Assembly (NCBI GenBank): GCA_947179485.1
Contig: OX359249.1
Location: forward strand, 4,278,001 to 4,342,000
Source: Allacma fusca
Lineage: Eukaryota; Arthropoda; Collembola; Symphypleona; Sminthuridae
Length of the DNA: 64,000 nucleotides
Direction: 5' to 3'
This document shows, piece by piece, positions 12,971 to 23,201 of the stretch. Made by a program: the position numbers and the translations under genes. The first letter of the stretch is position 1, and every line of letters starts with the position of its first letter. The notes under the pieces were generated by a model, which saw nothing but the letters and a program-made list of their open reading frames with translations, did no database searches and was not told the origin of the DNA.

Positions 12971-13234
12971 TTTACGTTAAGTTTTTACTATTCAAGCAAT
13001 CTTGTAAAATGTTGTAAAATCCATAAACATAAAATATCTGATTTTTGTTACCATAATATAAGTTGTGCCACGTAGTGTAATTTTTATGCTTCAACAGGTG
13101 AATGTGTTCAAATTAAATTACGTGATGTAAAATTATGAAGGGTACTGGTCGACCATATATGTATGTAACATCCATTTCCATTTTACATGGTTTTTAAATA
13201 CTATAATTGTGAAAGAATCAATAATACGTTTGTT

Positions 13235-13240
13235 TTTATT
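13235..13240 (-). terminator. poly(A) signal of the 89-aa gene
   Basis: AATAAA on the minus strand, 22 bases past the stop at 13263. Confidence 0.4.
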
Positions 13241-13262
13241 CTAATTATTAGTTCACATTATT

Positions 13263-13532
13263 TTAATGTAATGAAACTGCATAACTTACACAACGAATTC
13301 TTGAAATCAATGTAAATTGAGTTGCACCATCTTCACAAATGTTTTCATGTGAACAAGTAGATGATAAAACGTCATTGTATTTTGGTCGCATTAATTTATG
13401 ATACTCGTTTATTTGCAATAATTGTAACACATACTCTCGAATAGTGACTGCAGCATTAACCAATAACATGATCGAGTGACGATTTAATACGGGTACTAAA
13501 GCCGGGTTGCATTTCTTATTGATACGAGACAT
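13263..13532 (-). CDS. small hypothetical protein (89 aa)
   Basis: Begins with ATG at 13532 and ends at 13263, with AATAAA just beyond. The sequence reads like protein: a helical amphipathic stretch (VNAAVTIREYVLQLLQINE) near residues 26-44 followed by a more polar, Cys-containing tail. It could form a helix-turn-helix or histone-fold-like unit, but no family is recognisable. A strong donor (TTGT|GTAAGT) sits about eight codons before the stop, so this may instead be the first exon of a longer gene; I found no matching downstream exon before the PHD-DDE gene, which converges tail-to-tail with it. Confidence 0.4.
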   Translation of the reverse strand: MSRINKKCNPALVPVLNRHSIMLLVNAAVTIREYVLQLLQINEYHKLMRPKYNDVLSSTCSHENICEDGATQFTLISRIRCVSYAVSLH

Positions 13533-14095
13533 ACGTTGGCAAATAAACAGACGAAAACTATAGGCAAATTGTAAAGAAATAATCGTTGGACAATATTTGT
13601 GACCGAAATTAAAATCTGTGGTTACGGGGTCTATTCACTCAATAGGATCATCCATTCTACTTGAGTACATCGTGTCTTCTATTGAAAACACGATTATTAA
13701 GTAGATTTATATCCACTGATTAAATTAGGATGCCCATGTCAAAGTTCACGGTAAAGTATGACGTCAGACATCAAATTTACTGTATTTTGGAAATATGATA
13801 ATCAACTTGATAAAATTAATTAATACACTAGTTGGGTTCAGAAACTTCAAAACGTTATGACAAGTCACAATCACACCATGATCAGTGATAAAAACGAAGA
13901 AACAATTATTTAAAAATTAATAGAAAATGATTTTACAACATTTACGCCATCAAGCTATGTACCTTGTACATCATATAGATACACATATTGTAAGTAGATT
14001 GTCTACTTTAATTTTCCTGGAATTTGGACTACTATTTACATACATCTTTGAATATCTAGTAGATAGACCCAGTGAAAGGACGAGCTACCTGTACC

Positions 14096-14420
14096 CAGGG
14101 TTCGGAATTTTATAAATCATCCTGGGACATCATTTCAGAATTTCCTTGTCGAATATTTATCCCAGCAGGGAGGGTCAACGATTTCAACAATACGTGTTGG
14201 AAAAAAAGGTCAACGATTTTCAAAATCTCTGTTGATAAAAATAGTTTCATTACCACACGAACGTCCAATCCCTTCAAAATTAGGTCAGTCAATCTGAAAA
14301 TCCCTGATTGAATAACGAATTTCCCTGAAACATGCCAACAAATGTGATAATCCCTGAAAAAACAGGTGAACGATTTAAAAAATCTGTCGTCGTAAAAATA
14401 AATCCCTCCCCTTTTGAACT
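14096..14420. mobile_element. degenerate hAT-like MITE, same family as 20369-20654
   Basis: Starts CAGGGTTCGGAATTTTATAA and follows the reverse complement of the 20369-20654 element along most of its length, with shared words for the ends (CAGGGTTCGG versus CAGGGGTCGG), the TCATTT(C)AGAATTTCC block, the CAACGATTT blocks and repeated AATCCCTG. The right end has decayed and the terminal inverted repeat is lost, so the end coordinate is approximate. No coding capacity. Confidence 0.6.
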
Positions 14421-16196
14421 GGGTGGCTGCTGGTCTGGTTAATTGCATAACATTAAACCCAAGTTTACTTATATATAAATTCTTGAATGCTAAGCCTGTA
14501 AAAATTGAAGCGGAACATCTTGCATTGCTCAACCCTGTGCATTTTTCAATGGGCTGCAACTACATTGGGCTGCAAAATTGACGTTCATACATAATATGTA
14601 AATATTGCAAATAGAAAAATTGTGTTTAAAATAATTGAATAATAATTTTAAAAACAATTAAGTCCAAAATCTTCGAAAATAAAACAAAACAACTTTGATA
14701 ATGCATTAATACATTGCAGTACTAATGCAAGATTGTACACTCAATTATTTGCCAAAGGGTTTGTTTTATCTTTTTTTAACAACAAAATAAATTTCAATTA
14801 GCTCTCATATAATCGTGGTCGGATATATTCCCTCCGGAGACAACCCTTCTGACATAATCCCTCCGTAGATAATCCCTCCAAAAATGGAGATACAGTAATC
14901 CCTCTGTTTGAAACAACAGAAGCATTTTTCCATGGTAACGCTATATGTAGTCAATAAATAAAATCAACGCTGGATTAATACATTTAGTTAGATTATAAAC
15001 TACAGTGGTGAATGTGGTGATCGCAAATAGCAGAAGCATTTATTTAGGTTCAGGGGTCAGGTTTAGAGTCAGGTTTACATTTCGGGAGTAATCAAACGGG
15101 AAAGGAAATTAAAACATTTGCAATTTACAGCGATTTATTTGTACATAATATGCTATCAAGATCACAAACAATTAATTTTAAAGTAATCGTATTAAAAACA
15201 TTGAAACATGATTGATGAGTCAGTGAATCGTAGAACTCTCACTCCTGAAGAAAGTCGTGAAGTCAATGCTAAATAGCTTCGAGGAATTACGAATGGTTCG
15301 TCTCATTTTGAAACAGAGCAAGTAGGAAAAGCAACGTTTTCGAATATAATCGGGAGCAGGTGGAAGGTTACTACGGACTGACCGAGTCTCATTCATTTTG
15401 AACTATAGAGCATTGCAGTTTATTGTAATGGTGTCAATGTAATTGGTGAAATAAGAATACCCGTAGTTTCTTATTGTTTTTGTTATGATTTGGGTGCAAC
15501 GAATTAGGAATTTTCTGAAATATTCTGAATTATCCCTACAACATTAATGCTATATTAAAAAATCCGTGCACTGCACTGATTTGAGCAAACTTCGTTTGCA
15601 TGTGCAGGAAAGTGAAACTTGTATAATAAGATTTATACTAAGGCAGGAAAATAGATTTGGGTTGTTATCGTTAATGGTAGTATGTCAATCCGGTGGAAAT
15701 ATACAGCAAATGCAAGAATTTTTTGATAATAGTATCCAGAAAATAATTTTTTGATGTCAAACGTTTGACCCCAGGTCACTGAATTTATCAAAAGGCACAA
15801 CTAGATTGTATGGTCGATATTTTGGTAAAGGTCACATGTCCGTACGTCAATCCGTTGTAAAGATATGGCTACCACAAGATTTTGTAGTGACGGACGGACG
15901 GACGGACGGACGGACGGACGGACGGAATACACTCGTGCATAAGAAAGTTTCACTTTCTAAAAACAATAATTTACTAGAATACGTCTTTCCCAAAAAAGTT
16001 ACTTGGTGTTTTACAGAACCTATACACATAATAGAATAAAATAGAATCATAAATAACTGAAAAAGAGCCAAAAGATCCACGGATAGCCAACAGTGTCATT
16101 TTTATGTTTTTATTTGAAAGCACTTTTACAAAAAATTAATTGCGAATCCCGCAAACAAAAATCAGTGAATCAGAAAGCTGATGACAGTAATCATGA
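14421..16196. other. intergenic, repeat debris
   Basis: No gene supported. A cluster of ATCCCTCC words at about 14830-14915 and a GGGCTGCA pair at 14551-14575 look like transposon remnants; 15608-15957 is listed separately. Open frames here are short and lack splice or start support. Confidence 0.5.
15608..15957. repeat. inverted-repeat-bounded segment with (GACG)n tract
   Basis: A 13-bp word GAAAGTGAAACTT at 15608-15620 recurs inverted at 15945-15957. Between them lies a tetranucleotide run of GACG (about 15889-15926, roughly nine copies). The paired ends suggest a small mobile element about 350 bp long, but no target duplication is clear. Confidence 0.4.
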
Positions 16197-16202
16197 TTTA
16201 TT
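16197..16202 (-). terminator. poly(A) signal of the secreted-protein gene
   Basis: AATAAA on the minus strand, 93 bases past the TGA at 16295. Confidence 0.55.
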
Positions 16203-16294
16203 ATTGTCATTTTCCATATAATTTATCATTATCATGAAAGATGAAGCAGGTCCATGCCTTTGGCAACCTGTTTGTTGACCTTTGTTTGACGATC

Positions 16295-18291
16295 TCAAAA
16301 AATTCCGAATCCACTAAACAGTTGCTCGACACCACTCCCGCTCCTTTGAGGTTTGGCCCTTGCAGCTTTATTTCGCAACTTGTTTTGTCTATCCCTCTCA
16401 GTTTTTATCATACCGGTTTGAGCTAATTTGATCAGTTCTGCATTGTCCTGGGTGAAGACCTTCACTTTTGCATAGCTTTTCATCCTCTCCTCGAAAGTGG
16501 AATGGGTCTCCATGTTTCTTCGTGTTCCTTCAATTTCGATATTGTAGTCATCATAGTAGTCATCCGGGAAAAAGCCGTCGGGATCAGTTCTATCGATCAT
16601 ATTTTCTTCAATTTCTGATCCTGATATAGAAGGAAAACTCAATATTATTAAATCTTTTATATTTTTGACTTAAAAATGCTATGCGTGCGACCGCATATAC
16701 AGGTAGATACACATAAACAATGAGTACAAGCGTACTGCTGTGATTATACCACGGACGCCAAGTAGGCCTCGGAGTGGGCGGATCTGCCGACTTCCTGTAG
16801 CCCAACGCACGATCCGCTTCTGGTGCAAGGGATCCCAAAAGATATTTTAGAAAATCAGAAACTAATAAATTATTATTTCAACTTTCAACACCAAATCTTA
16901 TCCAGAGGAAATTTCATTAAAGAGTTCCACACATAAAGGAACTCACAAATACTAGAAGTACAGTAATACAAATTACTACAGTAAAATCTCGTGACACTCG
17001 ACCCACTCTGCCTACAGAAAAATTATTATTATTATTGCTCTTCCTATAACGACGAACAGAGATTCTCCCGGAAGTATATAAAGACCAGAGATCAACCCAT
17101 TTTGGTTTTTAAAGGAGAGTGTAAAATTAAATCTCCCAATCAAAAATCCCTGACAATTTCCAAGTTAATAATATTTTAATTCAAAGAGCAATGATGTCTA
17201 CAATGCTAATAACTTCGAAAATCTACATTCGATTCTTTGGAATGAATTCAAGCTATTAGCAAATAGCTTGAATTGATGCAAATAATCAATACAAATCTTG
17301 GACTCTTTAATCCAGTGAATTTGGGAGAAAGTAAAAAAAATATATGTTACCTAATTAACTGTGCGTGACTTGAGGTTTTTAGTGGTAATTGAAGCAACAT
17401 TCCATGCGGGGACTTGTGACCTTCAAGTATGTTTTTATTACAGATTTCGTCCCTACTTGACAGGAACGTAACTTTCAATTTATTATTACTGTATTAGTTA
17501 AAAGGAATAATTCACGTTATCATTTCCTCTTAATTATTTTCATTAATTATATTTTCTCAGATTGCGTTTTGAAATTTCGTAATAGTAATTGATCCGCCCA
17601 TGTTTAGAAAATTTTTCTGCATGATTAACAATGGGGAGTTTAAAATATTCAAAATGCCTTTTTGTGTATTTAAACTAAATCGTGTAAAGTATTATGGGGA
17701 ACCAAATATGTGACGCAAACGTCCCTTATAAGGACAAATTTCTAGTAAGCTGGTCCCATATAACTAGGGGCATCATGTCCATTGAAAAACCCCTCAAGTT
17801 CTTGCCCCGCTCAACGTATCTGTAAAATGTCCAAAGTGTCTGCCCAAATTTTGGGCGCTTTCGAAAATACCCTGTTTTTGGGTTGTCATTCTTGAGTGCC
17901 GTCAGTCGAGGCCTTCAGTTGTACTTTTACCCTTAAAATTACCAGAATGTGCCCTAAATGCCGAATTTCCCTTTAAAAAGTTACCAAAATGCCTCATTAT
18001 ACTCTTCTTGCTCTGAAATGAAAATGCCCATGGGCATTTTGGACGAGTAAGTTGCCCAAAATTCCGGCCATTTTCAAATTGCCATGCATCTCTAACTGTG
18101 TTTAGAGTGTGGTAAGATTTGACACAAGCACGTCTATAAAGGAACCTGTACCATTATGCCGAGATTTTACTGCAGTTTTAATACCCAGAGAATAATTTTT
18201 GCTTACCACTTCCTTCTAGAAACGATGGGCTTGCTGAGCATCCAACCAGCGCCGTGCTGAGGGCTACCAAAATCCAAAGAAGTCCTTGCAT
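16295..18291 (-). CDS. secreted protein precursor of unknown function (164 aa)
   Basis: Three exons, 18291-18207, 16819-16736 and 16620-16295, joined in phase. Exon 1 encodes MQGLLWILVALSTALVGCSA, a classic signal peptide with a likely cut after CSA or SAS, and ends at donor GTAAGC. The mature part has no cysteine: an early Pro/Trp patch (PPTPRPTWRPWYN), a very acidic Asp/Tyr patch (DGFFPDDYYDDYN), a dibasic RR, then a Lys/Arg-rich stretch and a hydrophobic tail ending SGFGIF. No known peptide hormone motif is seen. It could be a peptide precursor or an acidic extracellular-matrix protein; both are guesses. The model rests on splice phase and composition. Confidence 0.7.
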
Positions 18292-19767
18292 TTTTCCTGA
18301 ACAGTATGTTCCAAAGTACGCACTATCATATAAATTTACTGTAGAGGACACGTTTACTACTGCTGACTAATATTTCCATCTGTATGAAAAACTTGAAACT
18401 TTCATAGAAATTAACGTACTTAAATCGGTAGATAATTCTACACGCGTAATTAAAAATCTCTACTACATGCTCAGTGGACTAGTAAGTCATTTATTTGAAG
18501 GTGATCGTTAAAAATTTCAATAGAAAATGACGGAACCTGATGGTTTGATTTACTTTAAAAACATTGCCTCTCCCCTCTGTCCCTTCTCTATCGAATCATT
18601 GCATTGTAGCCATTATTGTGACTGGGACAGAAAAAAAATCAGCGTTACGGTGCAAATTGTAGCTACAATGCCTACAATGAAATTTCTGCATAAGGGTGCC
18701 CCTAAAAGCTCCAACATTGGTTCAAAAAATGGTATGCTCTGAAAAGGAGACAAATAAATATTACGTTGTAGTAATTACTGTAAATATCAATGTGTTCGCG
18801 TTTTCGTGCTCCTCTGTAGAGAAAGTTCTCCTATAAGGAGCTGAATATTACTGTAGTAATAAAATAGTATAAACAGATACAGTAGACTCTGTCCATAAAT
18901 ACTCCCCGTAGCATACGTTTCCTCGTAAAAGCACATTGTTAACATCTGAATCGACTGTAGTCGTTTAAATAACACCGTTACAGTAACTTATCGTGGTACT
19001 CCTTGAGTTTTTGTTTTGAGGGACATGTGCCATTAAAGGGGCATACTATTCGCATAATCTTTTGTGGTTAATTGCCATATAAAGGCAGCTGAACATAAAA
19101 ACTGATCCGCTGTAAATGGATTCTCTCGAACTACTGAAAAATTCATAGTAATTAAATTTTTGGGGTGCAATGCTTTCGGCATGTGTGGTTTTATTGATTT
19201 CCGGTAGTTATTTAGAACAATGCATATGAATTTAAAAATATTTTAAAAACAACAAGAATAAGATGCTGTGACCTTTGATCGTTTTTGTACTTTTTATAAT
19301 CAAATAATATCTGATTCACTCCCTTGTTTGCCTTGTTTTCCTTTGCATGGAAATGTACTAAAGGGGGTCTCACGTCTCACAGTCATGTTCCGTAAGGTAA
19401 AAAGTCTACCTCCGTAAATTTTACCATTCGTATCCGTAGATACCATTCACACTCACAATCAGTCACCTCTTCTTCCATAACATTCTCCTCTTCCGTAGAA
19501 ACGTTGCGTACGGAAGCAAATTGGAACGATGATTTCCGGTTTCAGCTTTTGGAGCGTACGGACGAAAATTCAATGCTTGGCGCGCAGTCAAGGCTAGAGA
19601 GAAATCAATATGCGCTTTGTGTTTGCAGCTTTGGTTTATTGTCTCAGTAAGGCTCTGGGTTTCAATAAAATAATTAATAATTGCAGTCCTTGTCCTTGTG
19701 ATAATATACGTTGTTTGCAGCAATTGCATTGAAGTGTCAAGGGTGTTCATGGTATATACATACTTAC
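18292..19767. other. intergenic region upstream of the secreted-protein gene
   Basis: Should include the promoter of the gene starting at 18291. A 107-codon minus-strand frame at 19463-19786 was examined; it begins inside the putative intron after 19768 and lacks support. Nothing else identified. Confidence 0.4.
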
Positions 19768-19823
19768 AGGACCAATCCCAAACCAATCATGTTAATGAAG
19801 CACATCCGAAGCTTTTGAAACAT
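19768..19823 (-). CDS. possible first exon of a membrane or secreted protein
   Basis: ATG at 19823 opens 18 codons reading MFQKLRMCFINMIGLGLV, a hydrophobic leader, and ends at a strong donor (CCT|GTAAGT). A downstream acceptor at about 19610 (CTCTCTAG) would continue in phase for only about 16 codons before a stop. The rest of the gene is not identified, so this may be chance. Confidence 0.28.
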
Positions 19824-20005
19824 ATTGGAATAATTCGGTTGTAAACCAAAAATCATACGCTTTCAAAGTCCCCCACAAAGAAATCTCATAAGTAATTGAA
19901 TGTTTTTACTGTAGTTCTTATAGTATCTAGTATAAATATTTTAACACTATACTCTGTTAAATCTGTAATTCCGGGACAATTTGGGATCAGAGCTTTATAG
20001 TGACA

Positions 20006-20011
20006 TTTATT
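20006..20011 (-). terminator. poly(A) signal of the b561-like gene
   Basis: AATAAA on the minus strand, 153 bases past the proposed stop at 20164. Confidence 0.45.
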
Positions 20012-20163
20012 GTTTAAAAACACTAGTGCCTTTTTATGGGGGAAATACATTTTGGGTTACATTTCACTCTCTCGATGTTATTAAAATCTGTTCACCCATT
20101 CATATTTTTAGACGAGGTTCTGCAATGTGAAGTGTACTGTATCTGCTATATCTGTGGGTTTAC

Positions 20164-22240
20164 TTACAGGCTTACTTCAAGCCAGCTCGGACGAACGTTT
20201 GGGATTGGGACACCAAATGCGTATTTCCTGGGCTTAACCTTGTCCAATTTAAACATCTGCAACTGTTTCAAAACAAGAAAGGGGTTTTATAACAACCTGC
20301 TAGCACATGTGTGGAGCAGCTGTCAAAAAACTCCCCATGTATAAGCAAAGCAACTTTCAGACTGGGACCAGGGGTCGGATTTTTGTGGGAAGACAGGAAG
20401 ATTCTTCCCAGGGAAAAAATATTTCTGGCAGGGAAAATCTCAAAGGGAAGAGATTTATTTTAACGAACAGGGATTTTTAAAATCATTGACCTTTTTTGGC
20501 AGGGATTTTCAAAGTTAGCCTAATTTGGCAGAGATTTCACGATTTTTCAGCAGGGATTTTTGAAATCGTTGATGACCTTCCAGCAGGGAGATAATATTCA
20601 GCAGGGAAATTCAGAAATGAACTTCCAGGGAGATTTACAAAAATCCGACCCCTGTTGGGACCTTCGCGAAATATCCCATGAAATTATTCTCATACTAACT
20701 TTCAAATATCTACTGGAAACAATTTAGTTTGGTAATAAACCTTGTTTACAAAATTACAAATGACTAAAAATCCCAACTTTTCTAGAAGTGTTTTACACCT
20801 GAGGCTCGAAATATTGACCGTCGTCCATGAAATTAAGTTTCATTAAATCTGTAAGAACAAAATGGGGGTGGGGTGGGGCAGATTATATTCCAAGCACATG
20901 ATATTGCCAAAGGGGAATATCATGTGCTACGAATAATGTTCATAAATTTTTCTCGGTCATAAAATTCTCTTGCTAATGGGCGAGTTTCACTAAAATAATT
21001 CATTGACTTCAGACGAAATAATTAAAGAAGTTAGTATAGGAAACCCATTACTATATTTTGTAAACACATTTATCTCTAGTACTGTGTCGTTGGCAAGCAT
21101 TATATATTTGGTTGCCAGTAGTAGTAAAGTTTATTTGCCTGTCTCCCTTCTAAACAAACTACCTGAAAATTTTCTCAAATGATTCTAACTTAAAAAATTA
21201 AACAAATGCACACCTGAAGGAGCTGATTAGCGACGTCAACAACAATCCAAACCAGGACGATAACAATTTCCGGCTCAAACATCACATTAATATGAACATC
21301 GTACTGTCCTGCCGGATATGCCGAAATGTTAAAAGAAGTGAGGAGACAAATTGCTGGAAAGAAATACTACAATTTGACGCTAACATTAAAAAAACTTCAT
21401 TAACTCTAAACTATAAACTTTACAATTAGACAGATCAGTAATGACAATATTGACAATTATTAAATTAAAAATAAGTTTGTATCAACATGCCCCAATTTTG
21501 TGAAAACCGATACTCAATGAAAACATTCATTATTGAAGCCACGTATCCGAAAAATTACATGCGGTTGAAAAAGAAACAACTTACTGAACAGAAACCTTGA
21601 GAGCAACCCAAGGAAAAAATGATGACCTTCGAAAAAAATGGTGACCTTCCGTGGCATCATTGCGAATCGTCTGAAAGGAGCTGATTGTGAGCCAATAGAC
21701 ACAAGATACAATAGAACGGAAAGTCACCCAATGACCGCATGGAAATTAGCTACTACAGTACAGATATATGCCAAGAATAACCGAAGTAAAGGCCGCCAAT
21801 TGTGGCCGCCATTAATCCACTAAATAAACCTGAGAAGCCTATCAAGGCCGAGGAAATATGAATGTACATGCACAAAAGTGATCATGGATTATATGAATTT
21901 ACAACAAGTCCTTAGGATAATACTGGCCAATGAGGCCAAGCTTCTGTTCGTAGGATATTTTGGCCAAAATGTGTAAACAGAGCTGGGCCGTTCTACGGTC
22001 TCCACGTCCGGATTTCCCCAATTCGACTAGTAATTGTGAGCTGTGCCCATGGTCCATGCATTTGTTGGAAACGGTACTCCGCTTGAAAATGAAAAAGAAA
22101 CTTACACCATGCCAAACGTGAATGTTGATGTATCGGAAGGACATGTGAGTTTCCTTGAAAAATCTTGCTAGCACTGTCCCGGTCGGAATAATAATCATCG
22201 CAGTGAAACACATGGCTATTCCGTGAGTGATTCTGTATCC
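20164..22240 (-). CDS. cytochrome b561-like four-helix membrane protein (5' end unresolved)
   Basis: Five in-phase exons: 22240-22108, 21838-21782, 21680-21585, 21353-21214 and 20262-20164 (174 residues). Four hydrophobic helices follow each other. Helix 1 has RITHGIAM...PTGTVLARFFK, the b561 signature of a heme His then P-G and A-R-F/Y; helix 2 begins INIHVWH and continues GLFSGLMAATIGGLYF; helix 3 begins GHHFFLGLL. These are the features of b561 domains in DOMON/FRRS1-type transmembrane ferric reductases. Helix 4 (IVIVLVWIVVDVANQLL) lacks the expected His, so heme binding may be altered. The donor of the 21782 exon (G|GTTATT) is weak. No convincing 5' exon or N-terminal domain was found between 22241 and 23150; the protein's start is unknown. 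Confidence 0.55.
20369..20654. mobile_element. hAT-like MITE (286 bp)
   Basis: Perfect 18-bp terminal inverted repeats, CAGGGGTCGGATTTTTGT at 20369-20386 and its complement at 20637-20654. The flanks CTGGGAC and TTGGGACC give a near 8-bp duplication offset by one base. Internal CAGGGATTTT words recur about seven times. No coding capacity. It sits inside the last intron of the b561-like gene and shares its family with 14096-14420. Confidence 0.8.
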
Positions 22241-23195
22241 CTGAAATATTAAGACCTTACCACATAATAATTTTCTCAAGCAGTGTACTAAATCTCTGAT
22301 AACGTGATTAACTGTAGGATTAACCTAACGGTGGATCATAAGGTGAACAACATGAAAAACAAGATTTGACAAAGAGCTTCAGGATTGACACTATCTTACC
22401 CCATCTACGGGTTAAGGGGGAGAAAGCTATTTTGAGGTACACTGTACCAGCCCTGATAAAAATATTATTTGTTTCACTTTATGTTAATTCTTTACTAAGA
22501 ATTTCAGTGACTCTGTTAGACACCCGAACTTGTCATGATAATGATGCATTAAAGTTAATTTGTATTTATGTGAAATATTTATTATTATCATTTTTTTTTG
22601 AAAGTTTCACTGTTCAAATGACGATATAACATAACTGTGATATAATGTCCCCTCCTTTGCTTTATTGAATTTTATCTCAATCTCAAGCTCATATTGCTCT
22701 CTATTCCACCTCACCTTTCCAGAGTAGAAGGCATTCTTCTCTGTTAAGACTTCCTTTCCATTCCAGAATAATTCAAATCCCAATTAAATTCTGTCTATTT
22801 AAAGTTTCATTCAAATATGTGAAAGAAACTTGAACGTTCTCACTTGCAAAATATCTACACATATTCCCCCCCCCCCTGCATTTTTGTTTTAAACGATGAA
22901 AACAAAAGTAAAACTGACAGGCGGTGGGATTATGCATACTACTTCTGTACATGTAAGGAATAAGTAGAGACCTAATCATTGCAACCTTTACTCCTCTCAA
23001 GAGAGGCATCCTTAGGCTGTTTTTATGAACATCATGTTCACCAGGATTCATTTAATGACTGGGATCTCAGTCGTTAATATCTCGTTTCAATGAATTTATC
23101 TGTAAGAAAAATTGAAAACTCAAAATTATTTTCAAAATGGTGGATCATTTAAAAATATGGGACTTTTGGCCGATTTTCCAAAATATAAATTTGTT

Positions 23196-23201
23196 TTTAT
23201 T
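23196..23201 (-). terminator. poly(A) signal overlapping the RING gene stop
   Basis: AATAAA on the minus strand overlaps the TAA stop (23199-23197) of the RING gene. If used, the 3' UTR would be only a few tens of bases. Confidence 0.35.
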
